A DNA stretch of 6,760 bases from Desulfobacteraceae bacterium (GTDB taxonomy: Bacteria > Desulfobacterota > Desulfobacteria > Desulfobacterales > Desulfobacteraceae), in NCBI GenBank assembly GCA_003354055.1, contig PIVQ01000398.1, forward strand, positions 1-6,760, given 5' to 3'. Shown here one piece after another: positions 6,087 through 6,760 of the stretch. A program made the translations under genes and the position numbers. Under the pieces are notes generated by a model. That model ran no database searches, was not told where the DNA came from, and saw only the letters and a program-made list of their open reading frames with translations. Numbering within the stretch: the first letter of the stretch is position 1; each line of letters opens with the position of its first letter.

Positions 6087-6760
6087 ATGACACTTTCAGC
6101 CAGCATCACATTACCAAACAGCACCAAAATTAAAAACCGCCTGTTTAAATCCGCCATGAGCGAACAGTTGGGTGACAAGGCCCACAATCCTACCGACAAT
6201 TTAGCCAGGCTCTACCGGACCTGGGCGTCAAGCGGCCTCGGTGTATCGGTTACCGGTAATGTCATGGTAGACAGAACTGCACTCGGAGAACCGAGGAATG
6301 TTGTTCTGGACGAACAAAGCGACCTTGAGGCCTTCAGAACCTGGGCTGAGGCCGGTAAAGAAAACAATACCCAGCTCTGGATGCAACTGAACCATCCGGG
6401 TAAGCAATCTCCGAAATTTCTAGATACCGAACCTGTTGCCCCGTCAGCCGTTCCCCTGGAAGGCGGACTTTCCAAGGCGTTCAATATGCCAAGGGAGCTG
6501 ACCGAACCTGAAATTTTCAATATTGTTCAACGTTTTGCCGTCAGCGCACGTCTGGCCAAGGAAACCGGGTTTACAGGGGTTCAGATCCACGGGGCTCACG
6601 GTTATCTTGTCAATCAGTTCCTGTCTCCCCATCATAACCGACGGAAGGATGACTGGGGCGGATCTTTGGAAAACCGGATGCGCTTTGTCGTGGAAATCTA
6701 CAAGGCCATCAGAAGTGAGGTGGGAAAAGAGTTTCCCGTAGGCATCAAACTGAATGCCTC
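6087..6760 (+). CDS. Old yellow enzyme family NAD(P)H:flavin oxidoreductase, 3' end outside the window
   Basis: The frame is open from the ATG at 6087 to the right edge: 224 full codons of a family usually near 350-420 residues. It is an FMN-dependent ene-reductase-type enzyme of the NADH:flavin oxidoreductase family (COG1902). Such enzymes reduce electron-poor alkenes, nitro compounds or quinones at the expense of NAD(P)H in the cytoplasm. Landmarks are RLFKSAMSE (18-26, FMN-contact region near the N-terminus), QLNHPGKQ (100-107) and HGAHGYLVNQFLSP (168-181). The last has the His168/His171 substrate-binding pair, and NRRKDDWGGSLENRMRF (184-200) follows. The position behind a NemR-like gene parallels E. 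coli nemR-nemA, so a role in detoxifying reactive electrophiles is likely. A photosynthesis or dienoyl-CoA reductase role is not excluded, because the C-terminal part is missing. The gene is visibly more G+C rich than the left half of the window. Confidence 0.88.
   Translation, partial: MTLSASITLPNSTKIKNRLFKSAMSEQLGDKAHNPTDNLARLYRTWASSGLGVSVTGNVMVDRTALGEPRNVVLDEQSDLEAFRTWAEAGKENNTQLWMQLNHPGKQSPKFLDTEPVAPSAVPLEGGLSKAFNMPRELTEPEIFNIVQRFAVSARLAKETGFTGVQIHGAHGYLVNQFLSPHHNRRKDDWGGSLENRMRFVVEIYKAIRSEVGKEFPVGIKLNA

Noticed and set aside
6212..6635. Minus-strand open frames within the oxidoreductase gene
   Set aside because: They lie opposite a frame with strong old-yellow-enzyme motifs and show no protein-like features of their own.

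Overview
The window looks like a chromosomal piece of an anaerobic, probably sulfate-reducing, deltaproteobacterium (Desulfobacterota, Desulfobacterales-like). This rests on weak but convergent cues. They are a secreted protein whose N-terminus carries the DxDxDxDVDGxDLAxF half-dockerin segment common in that group, moderate A+T content, strong GGAGG-type ribosome sites, and a NemR/old-yellow-enzyme pair. The taxonomic call is an inference and is not proven by any marker gene.

Layout. Positions 1-1771 (minus strand) hold a two-gene operon: a DUF711/UPF0210 protein (539-1771, TTG start preferred), then after 18 bases a secreted N-terminal-nucleophile amidase-like protein (start at 520, running off the left edge). 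Just upstream of and in frame with the DUF711 gene, 1772-1911 looks like the decayed C-terminal end of a tyrosine recombinase. Its LGH box is kept and its catalytic Tyr position is now Phe. Between 1892 and 1985 lie a 9-bp direct repeat and a long GC-rich hairpin that probably ends transcription of the next gene.

Positions 2021-5053 (minus) encode a 1010-residue exported multidomain protein: signal peptide, half-dockerin, PKD, LamG-like, a probable (beta/alpha)8 glycoside-hydrolase-like core, and a C-terminal beta domain apparently split by a CBM5/12-like insert. Its leader carries two Shine-Dalgarno copies and a partial Fur-box-like sequence.

Positions 5054-5447 are a divergent intergenic region. 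A near-consensus sigma-70 promoter sits at its right end, with an operator in the spacer. The promoter is so close to the next start codon that the mRNA is probably leaderless. Positions 5448-6035 (plus) encode a NemR-like TetR regulator that keeps the Cys106/Lys175 redox pair of E. coli NemR. The same 12-bp operator recurs at 6056-6067 in front of an old-yellow-enzyme oxidoreductase (6087 to the right edge). Together these form a self-contained electrophile or oxidant-responsive module: the regulator probably represses itself and the reductase, and releases both when Cys105 is modified.

Rows sampled by eye differ in composition: about 19 G+C of 60 in the DUF711 gene (row 1261) against 37 of 60 in the OYE gene (row 6541). 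The left and right halves may therefore have different histories. No RNA gene, CRISPR array or complete mobile element was seen.
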